Position numbers and translations under genes: made by a program. A DNA stretch of 56,084 nucleotides from Chryseobacterium gleum. GTDB taxonomy: Bacteria > Bacteroidota > Bacteroidia > Flavobacteriales_F > PHOS-HE28. The stretch is taken from NCBI GenBank assembly GCA_945872795.1, contig CAMCAZ010000001.1:1-56084 (forward strand), written 5' to 3'. The stretch's first letter is position 1, and every line of letters starts with the position of its first letter. The notes below the pieces were generated by a model that was not told the DNA's origin, searched no databases, and worked only from the letters and a program-made list of their open reading frames with translations. Below are positions 15,811 through 24,067 of the stretch, piece after piece.

Positions 15811-17286
15811 TCAACTTGCCGGCCGTTTTCGGCCCATTGTTCCAACGGGATCAGAAGTCCTTGCGAAGAACCGTTTAGGATCGCCGTCAGAATAGACGCC
15901 GAAATCGAATCGCTTTCCACTGGCGATCATGACCTTGCGTTCATTCAAGATGTACGCAGTTATGTACATTCCTGATACAAATAACGGTATCAAGGGGATC
16001 TTGAAGCGCACCAGCGCACCATAGTTCGGGGTGGTCACACCGATCATGAACGCATAAGCAAAGGCGAACACATAGAACATCTGCAAAAGTGGATTCGAAC
16101 GGAGCAACGCGAAAAAGTGGAGCAACCTGCTTTGGACCAGTATGGAGACAAAAAACAGTAACAACCAAGCGTTCTCAAGCGCAGCCATGAGCATCACCAC
16201 GTTGTCCACCTGGAAGAAGGATGGCATGAACAACCCCGCAAAGGTGGCTGCAGGGGCCTTGGAGAACACACTGGACCATGTGGGCTCGATCTCACCCAGA
16301 TCGAAGTAATTATCCCCATACTGCTGACCTCGTTTCATATCAGCCTGACTCACGACCATGGTCTCCAAGACCCTGTCTAACGAGAATTTTGAAAGATTGT
16401 CACCCAACGCGTTGAGCGTCATCAAGGTCAGCGTGCCAAAAAGCACGAACGCGACAGGTAGCACAAGGACCCTGACCAATGCATTGCGGATGCGTGCTAC
16501 GCGGTGATAAAGCAACCAGGACAAGCTGGCAGGAAAGATCATCATGAAGATGTACGGCTTCATGCCGATCATGATCACCGAAGACAGCAGTACCGCGAAC
16601 CAGGAACTGGTGCGATTCCTTTTCTGGAAAAATATATTGTCCAATGCATGAACGAACCAGCAAAGTGATGCAAAGGTGTATGTATCCTTGATGATCCCAG
16701 AGCCCCAGAACAGACAAGAAGGCATGAACAACACGGCGAAGGCCAGCTTGTTCTGGAGCAATGGATAGTAGTGCACCAAGGTCCGGTACAAACGCCAGAC
16801 CCCGCCATATGCCAAGGTGCTTACCAGAGCCCCAGTGAGCAGGAAGCTTTTAAAGGCCAAGGCTGTCAAAGGACTGATCAGACGGACCAAAAAATAGGAC
16901 CGTGTATCGACGTATATATATCCGAGCGGATAACCCGTACTGCCATCAAAGAACCGATATCTGTTCTCCATGGAATTATCGGCAAAAAGAGCCTGTAAAT
17001 AGAGCCCAGGATCTTTTAAGAACAATTCCACCAGAGGAACACTGGACAGAAAGAAACTGACCGTATCACCATTGCCGTAATAGTAGACATAGATCATGGC
17101 GAAGGCCACACCTCCAAGGATCTTGGAATAGAGCCCCCACAAGTAGTACTTGTATTCCGAATGCTTCGCGATCTCCAAGTTCTTCTTCCGGGAGTGAACC
17201 ATTCCCACCACCGCGATGAAGATGACGAGTACCGGGAATTCCCAGAAGGCGATCTCAAGGGGGCGACCGGAGCCGGATCCATACAT
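15811..17286 (-). CDS. Polytopic membrane protein, candidate glycan polymerase or ligase
   Basis: Inner-membrane protein of about 491 aa with roughly ten or more hydrophobic segments (for example FPVLVIFIAVVGMV, VLLSSVIMIGMKPYIFMMIF and VLVLPVAFVLFGTLTLMTL). The segment MPSCLFWGSGIIKDTYTFAS near residue 200 is notable: charged residues in a loop after a helix, as in EpsG/Wzy-like integral enzymes. No catalytic family could be named with certainty. The start is ATG 17286; TTG 17295 lies inside the promoter box and is less likely. It is the only opposite-strand gene at the end of the glycan locus, and the gene is A/T-rich. A Wzy-type polymerase is possible, but the neighbouring Wzm/Wzt system would not need one. 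Confidence 0.65.
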   Translation of the reverse strand: MYGSGSGRPLEIAFWEFPVLVIFIAVVGMVHSRKKNLEIAKHSEYKYYLWGLYSKILGGVAFAMIYVYYYGNGDTVSFFLSSVPLVELFLKDPGLYLQALFADNSMENRYRFFDGSTGYPLGYIYVDTRSYFLVRLISPLTALAFKSFLLTGALVSTLAYGGVWRLYRTLVHYYPLLQNKLAFAVLFMPSCLFWGSGIIKDTYTFASLCWFVHALDNIFFQKRNRTSSWFAVLLSSVIMIGMKPYIFMMIFPASLSWLLYHRVARIRNALVRVLVLPVAFVLFGTLTLMTLNALGDNLSKFSLDRVLETMVVSQADMKRGQQYGDNYFDLGEIEPTWSSVFSKAPAATFAGLFMPSFFQVDNVVMLMAALENAWLLLFFVSILVQSRLLHFFALLRSNPLLQMFYVFAFAYAFMIGVTTPNYGALVRFKIPLIPLFVSGMYITAYILNERKVMIASGKRFDFGVYSDGDPKRFFARTSDPVGTMGRKRPAS

Positions 17287-17292
17287 CGTGAT

Positions 17293-17300
17293 CAAAGATA
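17293..17300 (-). promoter_or_regulatory. -7 promoter box, leaderless arrangement
   Basis: On the minus strand TATCTTTG, a perfect TAnnTTTG, ends 6 nt before ATG 17286. This predicts a message beginning at or within a few bases of the start codon. Confidence 0.5.
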
Positions 17301-17592
17301 GACGCCGTGTAAACTGCGCATGGCCCCATCACGCGATATACCGACCGACCACTGATCCCATATAATTCCATTTCCAAGGAATACACGTACCATCAGGCAT
17401 CCGGGCACCGAGGCCAACCAATGAAGCCCGACTTGAGCCCCCACGTTGGTCTCCCGGAGGAAGCCCAGAGCCCATCTGACCATGCTCAGGATGACCTGCC
17501 TGCAAACCATGGAGCGGAGGGGCCCTCGAACAGATCGCCACCTTGCCATCTCCGCCCCTTGCGACCAGTGCATTTTCAACGTTGGCTCGGCG
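17301..17592. other. Intergenic stretch without a convincing gene
   Basis: Between the membrane protein promoter and the end of rlmH there is about 290 bp with only short overlapping frames on both strands. The longest minus-strand frame (17292-17579) has no recognisable domain and would overlap the promoter. No repeat or clear hairpin was seen. Confidence 0.5.
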
Positions 17593-18054
17593 TTAATGAT
17601 GGTACCCTGTCCCCTGAAGGATGCTGAACGCCCGGTAGAGCTGCTCGGCGAAAAGAACGCGCACCAGTTGATGGGGGAAGGTCATGGGCGAAAGCGCCAG
17701 CACCAGGTCCGCCCGCTGGCGCAGTTCCTCGGGCATACCATAGGCCCCTCCGATCACAAAGGCCACCTGGCGGACGCCCTGGTCCCTCCATTTGCCCAGG
17801 CGGCCTGCGAACTCCGGACTGGTCATGGACGCTCCGCGTTCATCCAGCACCACCACCCGCTCCCCGGGCTTGAGCGCGGCCAGCAGGCGTTCGCCCTCCA
17901 CCCGCTGCTGATAGGCCGGCGCGCCTGTTCCAGCCTCGGGAACGACCACCTCCTCCACCACCATGGTGCGGGCCAGCCGGTCCAGGTATTCCCGCAGACC
18001 ATCGCTTACAGGGCCCCGAACGGTGCGCCCCACCCAGATCAATCTGACCTTCAT
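17593..18054 (-). CDS. rlmH: 23S rRNA pseudouridine-1915 N3-methyltransferase RlmH
   Basis: SPOUT-class enzyme that methylates pseudouridine 1915 in helix 69 of 23S rRNA on assembled ribosomes. The start is ATG 18054 (MKVRLIWVGRT), giving 153 aa, the usual size; the frame is open upstream but unrelated. The knot region near the C-terminus carries VAFVIGGAYGMPEELRQRAD and LALSPMTFPHQLVRVLFAEQ, the SAM-binding and dimer segments of the family, ending in GTGYHH. VVLDERGASMTSPEFA is another conserved block. It is divergent from the DUF4783 gene, with a perfect 14-bp palindrome between them. Confidence 0.96.
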   Translation of the reverse strand: MKVRLIWVGRTVRGPVSDGLREYLDRLARTMVVEEVVVPEAGTGAPAYQQRVEGERLLAALKPGERVVVLDERGASMTSPEFAGRLGKWRDQGVRQVAFVIGGAYGMPEELRQRADLVLALSPMTFPHQLVRVLFAEQLYRAFSILQGTGYHH

Positions 18055-18081
18055 GGACTGGTCTTTGTTGGTAATTCGTGG

Positions 18082-18095
18082 CGGGCACGTGCCCG
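18082..18095. repeat. Perfect 14-bp palindrome between divergent genes
   Basis: CGGGCACGTGCCCG lies in the 86-bp gap between divergent rlmH and the DUF4783 gene. It contains a CACGTG core and could be an operator or simply chance. Confidence 0.35.
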
Positions 18096-18140
18096 ACATT
18101 GGCCCGGTATTTGCAAATTTCGGCACAAATGACCCTAGTA

Positions 18141-18539
18141 ATGAACCGTTCCCTCCTGTTCCTGGCATCCCTCCTGCTGGTCCTGGGCCTCCGGGCACAG
18201 GACCCGACGCGGGACAAGGTGGTGCTGGCCATGAAGACCGGCAATGCCAAGGAACTGGCCGAGCAGTTCATCCCCAACATCGACCTGACCGTCAAGGAGA
18301 CCTCGGAGGTGTACAGCAAGGCCCAGGCCGAGCAGATCATCCGCAAGTTCTTCAACGACCACCCTCCGGTGGACATGGTCATCGAACATAGCGGGGTGAG
18401 CAAGTTCGGGGACAAGTACTACATCGGCATCCTGCGCACGCGCAACGGCTATTTCCGCGTCACCTTCTTCCTGAAGAAGACCGGTGATCTCATGCAGGTC
18501 AAACAGTTGCGTATTGAAGCCAGTAAGAACGATCTTTGA
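18141..18539 (+). CDS. DUF4783 family secreted protein
   Basis: Small exported protein of 132 aa. An N-terminal signal peptide (MNRSLLFLASLLLVLGLRAQ, cleavage probably before QDP) leads to a roughly 110-residue domain with DLTVKETSEVYSKAQAEQII and a beta-rich end (KYYIGILRTRNGYFRVTFFL). This looks like the NTF2-like DUF4783 fold widespread in Bacteroidota next to nadC. The start is ATG 18141. It overlaps nadC by a TTGA junction. The function is unknown; a periplasmic binding role is only a guess. Confidence 0.88.
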   Translation: MNRSLLFLASLLLVLGLRAQDPTRDKVVLAMKTGNAKELAEQFIPNIDLTVKETSEVYSKAQAEQIIRKFFNDHPPVDMVIEHSGVSKFGDKYYIGILRTRNGYFRVTFFLKKTGDLMQVKQLRIEASKNDL

Positions 18540-19384
18540 CCGTGCTTCCACCGGGAACTGCGGAACTGATCGAGCTGGCGCTCAAGGAGGATATCGGGGA
18601 TGGTGACCATTCCGCGCTGTCCACGATACCTGCAGATGCCAGGGGCGCCGCGCGTCTGTTGATCAAGGCCGACGGGGTGCTGGCCGGCATGGACCTGGCC
18701 CGCTCCATCGTGCAGCGTTTCGATCCGGAGCTGAACCTGCGCCCCTTCCTGGAGGACGGTGCCCGCGTGAACGTGGGCGATGTGGCATTCACCCTGATGG
18801 GACCTGCACGCAGTATCCTGACCATCGAACGATTGGTGCTGAACTTCATGCAGCGCATGAGCGGCATCGCCACCCTCACCCATCGCTACGTGGAGGCCGT
18901 GGAGGGTACGGGCTGCAGGGTGCTGGACACGCGGAAGACCACGCCGGGCATGCGTGCCTTGGAAAAGTGGGCGGTACGCATCGGTGGCGGGCACAACCAC
19001 CGGAACGGCCTGTACGACATGATCATGATCAAGGATAACCATGCCGACTTCGCCGGTGGTATACCTCAGGCGATCGCCGCTGCGCATGCCTACCTGACGA
19101 TGAAGGAGATGGACCTGCCGATCGAGGTGGAGACCCGCAACATGAAGGAAGTGGAGCAGGTGCTGGTGACCGGGGGAGTGGACCGGATCATGCTGGACAA
19201 CTTCACCCCGGAACAGCTCAAGGTGGCGGTGGACAGGATCGCTGGGCGCTACGAGACCGAAGCTTCCGGAGGCATCAACCTGTCCACCATCCGCAGTTAC
19301 GCCGTCACCGGCGTGGACATGATTTCCGTGGGTGCGCTCACTCACAGCGTGCCCAGCCTTGACCTGAGCCTGAAAGCCCTTTAG
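18536..19384 (+). CDS. nadC: Nicotinate-nucleotide diphosphorylase (carboxylating), quinolinate phosphoribosyltransferase
   Basis: Converts quinolinate and PRPP to nicotinate mononucleotide, CO2 and pyrophosphate in de novo NAD synthesis. The 282-aa protein shows ELALKEDIGDGDHSALSTIP-type N-terminal sequence, LNFMQRMSGIATLTHRYVE and the active-site DTRKTTPGMRALEKWAVRIGG block (from about residue 137). It also has GGHNHRNGLYDMIMIKDNH, IEVETRNMKEVEQVL, MLDNFTPEQ and ASGGINLSTI, all hallmark segments. No ATG is available: translation starts at TTG 18536 (overlapping the previous stop as TTGA) or GTG 18542. It is co-transcribed with the DUF4783 and YihY genes. Confidence 0.97.
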   Translation: MTVLPPGTAELIELALKEDIGDGDHSALSTIPADARGAARLLIKADGVLAGMDLARSIVQRFDPELNLRPFLEDGARVNVGDVAFTLMGPARSILTIERLVLNFMQRMSGIATLTHRYVEAVEGTGCRVLDTRKTTPGMRALEKWAVRIGGGHNHRNGLYDMIMIKDNHADFAGGIPQAIAAAHAYLTMKEMDLPIEVETRNMKEVEQVLVTGGVDRIMLDNFTPEQLKVAVDRIAGRYETEASGGINLSTIRSYAVTGVDMISVGALTHSVPSLDLSLKAL

Positions 19385-19388
19385 CTCC

Positions 19389-20351
19389 ATGGTGGAACGG
19401 CTCAAGCGGAAGGTGCTCTTTTCGCGGACATTCCGTGCCTTGACCGGGTGGACCCAACGGATCGTTCCACCGGGCTTCGAGGGCTTCAGCCTGTTCCAGA
19501 TCCTGCGCTTCTTCATGTCGGCACTGGCCCAGGGCCGCTTGATCACGCGCGCCTCGGCCATCTCCTTCAAGCTCTTCCTGGCCTTCTTCCCGGCGGTCAT
19601 CGTGCTGCTCACATTGATCCCCTACATCCCCATCCCCGATCTGCAGCACAGGCTTCTGGAGACCTTCCGGGAGATGATGCCCATCGAGGTGTACCGCTTC
19701 ATTGAAAGCACCCTGCATGACCTGCTGTTGAAGAAGCATGGCACCCTGCTGTCCGTGAGCTTCATCTCCGGCCTGTACCTCGCCAGCAACAGCATCGATG
19801 CGATCCTGGAGGGCTTCAGCGGGAGCACCAACCTCACCAAATGGCATAGCGCCCTCAAACAACGCCTGCTCAGTCTGGGTCTCCTCCTTGCGTTGACCAT
19901 CCTGCTGGTGATCGCCATCCCGCTCTTCTCCATCAGTGGCGTACTGCTCGGCAAACTGCTGGACCTTTCCGTGCTCACCACCAGCATCGAGGTCTACCTG
20001 CTCATCGCCCTGAAGTGGGTCCTGTCCATCCTGCTCGTGATGGTCTCGGTCTCGCTGCTCTACATGGCCGGCGATCCCACGGCCAAGCGCTTCCGCACGT
20101 TCACTCCCGGTTCCATCCTGGCCGTTTTCCTCATCCTCTTGGTATCCCAAGCGCTCGCGTACGTGTTCAGCAACATCACCGACTATAATGCGCTATACGG
20201 TTCCATTGGTGCGATCCTGGCCGTCCAGCTTTGGATCTACTTCAACATGATCGCCCTGCTCGTGGGGTATGAACTGAACATCAGCATCACCCGTGCCCGG
20301 GCACACCATAGCGACAAGCTGCTGGCACGGGGCGAACGACGCCGCTCCTGA
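19389..20351 (+). CDS. YihY/BrkB family inner-membrane protein
   Basis: Polytopic membrane protein of 320 aa, once annotated as RNase BN. About six membrane segments are evident, for example ISFKLFLAFFPAVIVLLTLI (about 58) and LSLGLLLALTILLVIAIPLF (about 160). The conserved region LYMAGDPTAKRFRTFTPGSI and IGAILAVQLWIYFNMIALLVG near the end are typical of the family. The cytoplasmic N-terminus is basic. Function is unsettled; transport or envelope roles have been proposed. It lies 5 bp after nadC. Confidence 0.92.
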   Translation: MVERLKRKVLFSRTFRALTGWTQRIVPPGFEGFSLFQILRFFMSALAQGRLITRASAISFKLFLAFFPAVIVLLTLIPYIPIPDLQHRLLETFREMMPIEVYRFIESTLHDLLLKKHGTLLSVSFISGLYLASNSIDAILEGFSGSTNLTKWHSALKQRLLSLGLLLALTILLVIAIPLFSISGVLLGKLLDLSVLTTSIEVYLLIALKWVLSILLVMVSVSLLYMAGDPTAKRFRTFTPGSILAVFLILLVSQALAYVFSNITDYNALYGSIGAILAVQLWIYFNMIALLVGYELNISITRARAHHSDKLLARGERRRS

Positions 20352-20360
20352 AGGATCGGA

Positions 20361-20368
20361 TATCTTGG
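20361..20368 (+). promoter_or_regulatory. -7 promoter box for the M1 peptidase gene
   Basis: TATCTTGG, close to TAnnTTTG, ends 7 nt before ATG 20376, so the mRNA probably has almost no leader. Confidence 0.45.
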
Positions 20369-20375
20369 ACGAGCC

Positions 20376-23300
20376 ATGCGCATCCTTTTCCTGTTCCCGG
20401 TCCTTCTTCTGGCCAGCTTCGTCGCTGCCCAACGCTTTGATGCCGAGCGGCCGCCGAACACGTATCGCAACGCCGACAACCCGCATTACTGGAAGAACCG
20501 GCCACCCCATCCCGGCTACTGGCAGCAGGATGTGCACTATGTGATCAAGGGGCGCTTGGACGATGAACAGGACCTGATCGAGGGTGATCTGACCCTCTAT
20601 TACCACAACAATTCCGGCGACACGCTGCGCCACGTGTTCTTCCACCTCTACCAGGAAGCCTACACGCCAGGATCCTACGCCGACCTGTTGGACAATGACG
20701 GAAGGAACTCACCACCCCGCGAGGATTATACCGGCACCCGGATCACCTCTCTCACGGACGGCGCGAACACCCTGCGTACGGAGCAGGACAACACGGTGCT
20801 GAAAGTGGACTTGGCACAGGCCCTGCCACCGGGTGAACGCGCGGTGTTCCGCATCGGGTTCACCACCCACTGGGCCAAGGACATCCAGCGCCGCATGAAG
20901 CTCTTCAACGCCTGGGGCTACAAACACTATGATGGCGTGCACTGGTATCCCCGGATAGCGGTGTACGACCGGCGGGCCGGATGGGACACCCAGCAGCACC
21001 TGGGCAACGAGTTCTATGGTGACTTCGGCACTTTCGACGTGGACCTCGACCTGCCGCATCACTACATCCTCGACGCCACCGGCCATTTGCAGAACCGCGA
21101 AGAGGTCCTGCCGGCGGAGCTGCGGGCCAGGCTCGACATCGCCAATTTCAAGGACAAACCGTGGAACGAGGCCCCCTCGGAGATCATACCCATCGAACCC
21201 GGCAAACGCAAGGTGTGGCGCTTCCATGCCGAGAACGTGCATGACTTCGCTTTCACCGCGGACCCCACCTACCGCATCGGAGAAGCGGAATGGAACGGCG
21301 TGCGCTGTGTGGCCCTGGCACAGGAACCTCATGCCAGCGGATGGCAGAACGCAGCTTCCTACACCGCGCGCATCATCGAGGTGTTCAGCACCGACTTCGG
21401 CATGTACGCCTACCCCAAGATGATCGTGGCCGATGCCCGCGACGGCATGGAGTATCCCATGCTGACACTTGATGGCGGAAGGGATCCCGACTACCGCGGC
21501 CTGCTGGTCCACGAGGTGGGCCACAACTGGTTCTACGGCATGGTGGGCAACAATGAGACCTACCGCGCCTTTCTCGACGAAGGCTTCACCCAGTTCCTGA
21601 CCAGTTGGGGATTGGAACGCATCGATGGTGACACCCTGGTGAGCGAGGCTCCGGCCACCCGCTACGAGGCCCGGCATCGCCCTCCTGAACTGGTGCGGGA
21701 AAGCGAGGTGTACTACGGCTACCAACGTGATGCGGTGCGTGACCGGCTGCCCGCGATCAACACCCACAGCGACGAGTTCGGGTATGGCGAGGCCCGTGGA
21801 CAGGGCGGATACGGACATGCCTATTTCAAGACCGCCACCATGCTCTACAACCTCCAGTACACCCTGGGCGATGAGCTGTTCCTATCAGCGATGCGTCACT
21901 ATTTCGACCAGTGGCGCATGTGCCATCCCTATCCCGAGGACATGCGGCAGAGCTTCACCGACCACACGAAGCGCGACCTGAACTGGTTCTTCGACCAGTG
22001 GATCGACACGGGCAAGCGGATCGACTATGCTGTGAAAGGTGTGAAACGACGTTTCAAGGAGGATGGCCAGGAGATCACCCTGCGACGGGTGGGTGACCTG
22101 CAGATGCCCATCGACCTGCAGGTCATTGCCCGTAATGGCAGCGTGCACAACCTTCATATCCCCAATATGTGGGATGTGAAGCTGACCACGGACAGCGTGC
22201 TTCCACGGTGGATCGGCTACGACCAACTGCAGCGCGACTATACCGCACGGGTGAACATCCCCTCGGGCATCGACCAAGTGATCATTGACCCGAGCGACCG
22301 GCTTGCGGATGCGAACAAGCTCAACGACCGCTTGACGCCACCTGTGAATGTCACCTTCGACCACCACCTCTGGACACGCCCGGACCGGCGCACCTATGAA
22401 GGTTTCGTGCGCCCCGATCTCTGGTGGAACGGCTACGATGGCGTGAAGGCCGGCGTGCACTTCAACGGCAGCTACATGCGTTACAAGCACAAGCTGCATT
22501 TCAGCGCATGGCTCAACACCGGCATGGGCCAGCACCTCCCTCCGAATAATGCCGCGGTGCAGTTCGACCCCGTGCCGGGCAACACCGATACGGGATATGA
22601 CCCCATCTCCATCAACTTCCGTTACGAGAACGGCACCGAGAAGGTCCTGAAAGGCTCCTCCACGTTCGTCCATGCACGTGTGTTGGACGGTATGCAACGC
22701 TACGGCGGTGGGTTCCAATACACCCTGCCGAACGGGCGCACCGAGGCCCAGGTGGAACTGGTGTACCTGATGCGACGTGACAGCAGTGACCTCACCTACC
22801 TGCTCTATCCCGACCTGTGGAACCTCGACCAGCTGAACGGAACGGTGAACCTTTCGCTGCGGCACCGCTACAACTACGGCCGTGGCACGGGCAACCTGCT
22901 CGCTGAACTCCGCAATTCCACTGTGGGTTCCGATGCCCGTTATGCCCAGCTCCGGCTCAGCGCCATCAACATCAGCGACCTGGGTCCTTTCCAAGTGAGG
23001 ACCCGCGGTTTCGGGCAGTTCGGCACCGGGCACACGCCCATGGAGAGCGGGCTTTACCTCGCCGGGGCATCACCCGAGGAGATGATGGAGAACAAGTACA
23101 CGCGCAGCATCGGCTTCGTGCCCTACGACTGGCTGGGCCTTGGCCCTGCCACGAACCACTTCCACGCCGGTGGTGGGCTGGGGTTGCGCGGATATGCCGG
23201 ATACCTTGCCCCGGAGGAGATCGAAGAGGGACAGGTGATCCAGACCTATGCCGGGAATACCGGCGCGGCCGCCAGTGCCGAACTGGACCTTGATGGCCTC

Positions 23301-23600
23301 GTGAGCTGGAGACCCGGCAAGCTCGCGCGCTACCTCCACCTGGACGTTTACCTCTTCGGCGATGTCGGCGTCATGGGCTACCGCATGGTCGTCAACGATC
23401 GCGAACGCCTCGAACTGGCGGCGCCCCGTGCCGATGCAGGGGCCGGCCTGGCCTTCACCATCAAACGTTTCGGTCCGCTCGTGGACATCAAACCCCTCAC
23501 CATCCGCTTCGACATGCCCCTGTTCCTCTCGGCACTGCCCGCCGGGGAAACGGACCACTTCGCGTTCCGTTACGTGGTGGGCATCGGACGCACATTCTGA
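20376..23600 (+). CDS. M1-family metallopeptidase fused to a probable outer-membrane beta-barrel
   Basis: Large (1074 aa) exported zinc aminopeptidase. A signal peptide (RILFLFPVLLLASFVAA) precedes an M1 N-terminal beta domain. The exopeptidase GAMEN-like site reads DGMEYPML near residue 356. The zinc site is HEVGH at 379-383 with the third ligand E402 in AFLDEGFTQFL. A helical domain follows to about 570. From about 660 to the end the sequence changes to alternating aromatic/polar strands (YEGFVRPDLWWNGYDG, GLGLRGYAGY), and the last residues are FAFRYVVGIGRTF, the terminal-Phe strand expected of outer-membrane barrels. The barrel is inferred by eye. The peptidase would then sit on the outer membrane, on the periplasmic side or the cell surface. 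Confidence 0.85.
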   Translation: MRILFLFPVLLLASFVAAQRFDAERPPNTYRNADNPHYWKNRPPHPGYWQQDVHYVIKGRLDDEQDLIEGDLTLYYHNNSGDTLRHVFFHLYQEAYTPGSYADLLDNDGRNSPPREDYTGTRITSLTDGANTLRTEQDNTVLKVDLAQALPPGERAVFRIGFTTHWAKDIQRRMKLFNAWGYKHYDGVHWYPRIAVYDRRAGWDTQQHLGNEFYGDFGTFDVDLDLPHHYILDATGHLQNREEVLPAELRARLDIANFKDKPWNEAPSEIIPIEPGKRKVWRFHAENVHDFAFTADPTYRIGEAEWNGVRCVALAQEPHASGWQNAASYTARIIEVFSTDFGMYAYPKMIVADARDGMEYPMLTLDGGRDPDYRGLLVHEVGHNWFYGMVGNNETYRAFLDEGFTQFLTSWGLERIDGDTLVSEAPATRYEARHRPPELVRESEVYYGYQRDAVRDRLPAINTHSDEFGYGEARGQGGYGHAYFKTATMLYNLQYTLGDELFLSAMRHYFDQWRMCHPYPEDMRQSFTDHTKRDLNWFFDQWIDTGKRIDYAVKGVKRRFKEDGQEITLRRVGDLQMPIDLQVIARNGSVHNLHIPNMWDVKLTTDSVLPRWIGYDQLQRDYTARVNIPSGIDQVIIDPSDRLADANKLNDRLTPPVNVTFDHHLWTRPDRRTYEGFVRPDLWWNGYDGVKAGVHFNGSYMRYKHKLHFSAWLNTGMGQHLPPNNAAVQFDPVPGNTDTGYDPISINFRYENGTEKVLKGSSTFVHARVLDGMQRYGGGFQYTLPNGRTEAQVELVYLMRRDSSDLTYLLYPDLWNLDQLNGTVNLSLRHRYNYGRGTGNLLAELRNSTVGSDARYAQLRLSAINISDLGPFQVRTRGFGQFGTGHTPMESGLYLAGASPEEMMENKYTRSIGFVPYDWLGLGPATNHFHAGGGLGLRGYAGYLAPEEIEEGQVIQTYAGNTGAAASAELDLDGLVSWRPGKLARYLHLDVYLFGDVGVMGYRMVVNDRERLELAAPRADAGAGLAFTIKRFGPLVDIKPLTIRFDMPLFLSALPAGETDHFAFRYVVGIGRTF

Positions 23601-23606
23601 ACGACC

Positions 23607-24038
23607 ATGCGTACACTTCTGATCCATGCCCTGATCGTCCTGCCCCTGTTCGCCCTGGCCCAACCACCCGCGAATGCCGGAGTGCTGGGGCGATGGACCA
23701 CCATCGACGACAACACCGGAAAGCCACGGAGTGTGGTGGAGATCACGATGAGCAACGGCGTGCTCAGCGGTCGGATCGTCGACCTCCATGATCGCAGTAA
23801 GCTGGACAAGGTCTGCGAGAAGTGCACCGATGACCGGAAGAACAAACGCATCGTGGGGCTCGAGATCATCCGTGGAATGAAGGCCGATGGCGACACGTGG
23901 GAGGATGGCACCATCCTGGACCCCGAGACCGGCAAGGTCTATGACTGCAAGCTTTGGCTGGAGGACGGGAAGCTGCAGGTCCGCGGCTACGTGGCGTTCT
24001 TCTTCCGGACACAGGTGTGGGTGCGGCGCACTCCCTGA
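23607..24038 (+). CDS. DUF2147 family secreted protein
   Basis: Exported protein of 143 aa. The signal peptide MRTLLIHALIVLPLFALA is followed by a compact beta-rich domain with GRWTTIDDNTGKPRSVVEI, LSGRIVDLHD, a CEKC pair (near residue 70), ILDPETGKVYDCKLWLED and GYVAFFFRTQVW, the pattern of DUF2147 (lipocalin-like). Function is unknown. It lies 6 bp after the M1 gene and may be co-transcribed with it. Confidence 0.88.
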   Translation: MRTLLIHALIVLPLFALAQPPANAGVLGRWTTIDDNTGKPRSVVEITMSNGVLSGRIVDLHDRSKLDKVCEKCTDDRKNKRIVGLEIIRGMKADGDTWEDGTILDPETGKVYDCKLWLEDGKLQVRGYVAFFFRTQVWVRRTP

Positions 24039-24067
24039 GCCCCCTCGGCCCAGGTCCACCTGTACGA

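Noticed and set aside
17292-17579. 95-aa minus-strand frame between the membrane protein and rlmH
   Set aside because: No recognisable motif, and it runs through the promoter box of the next gene.
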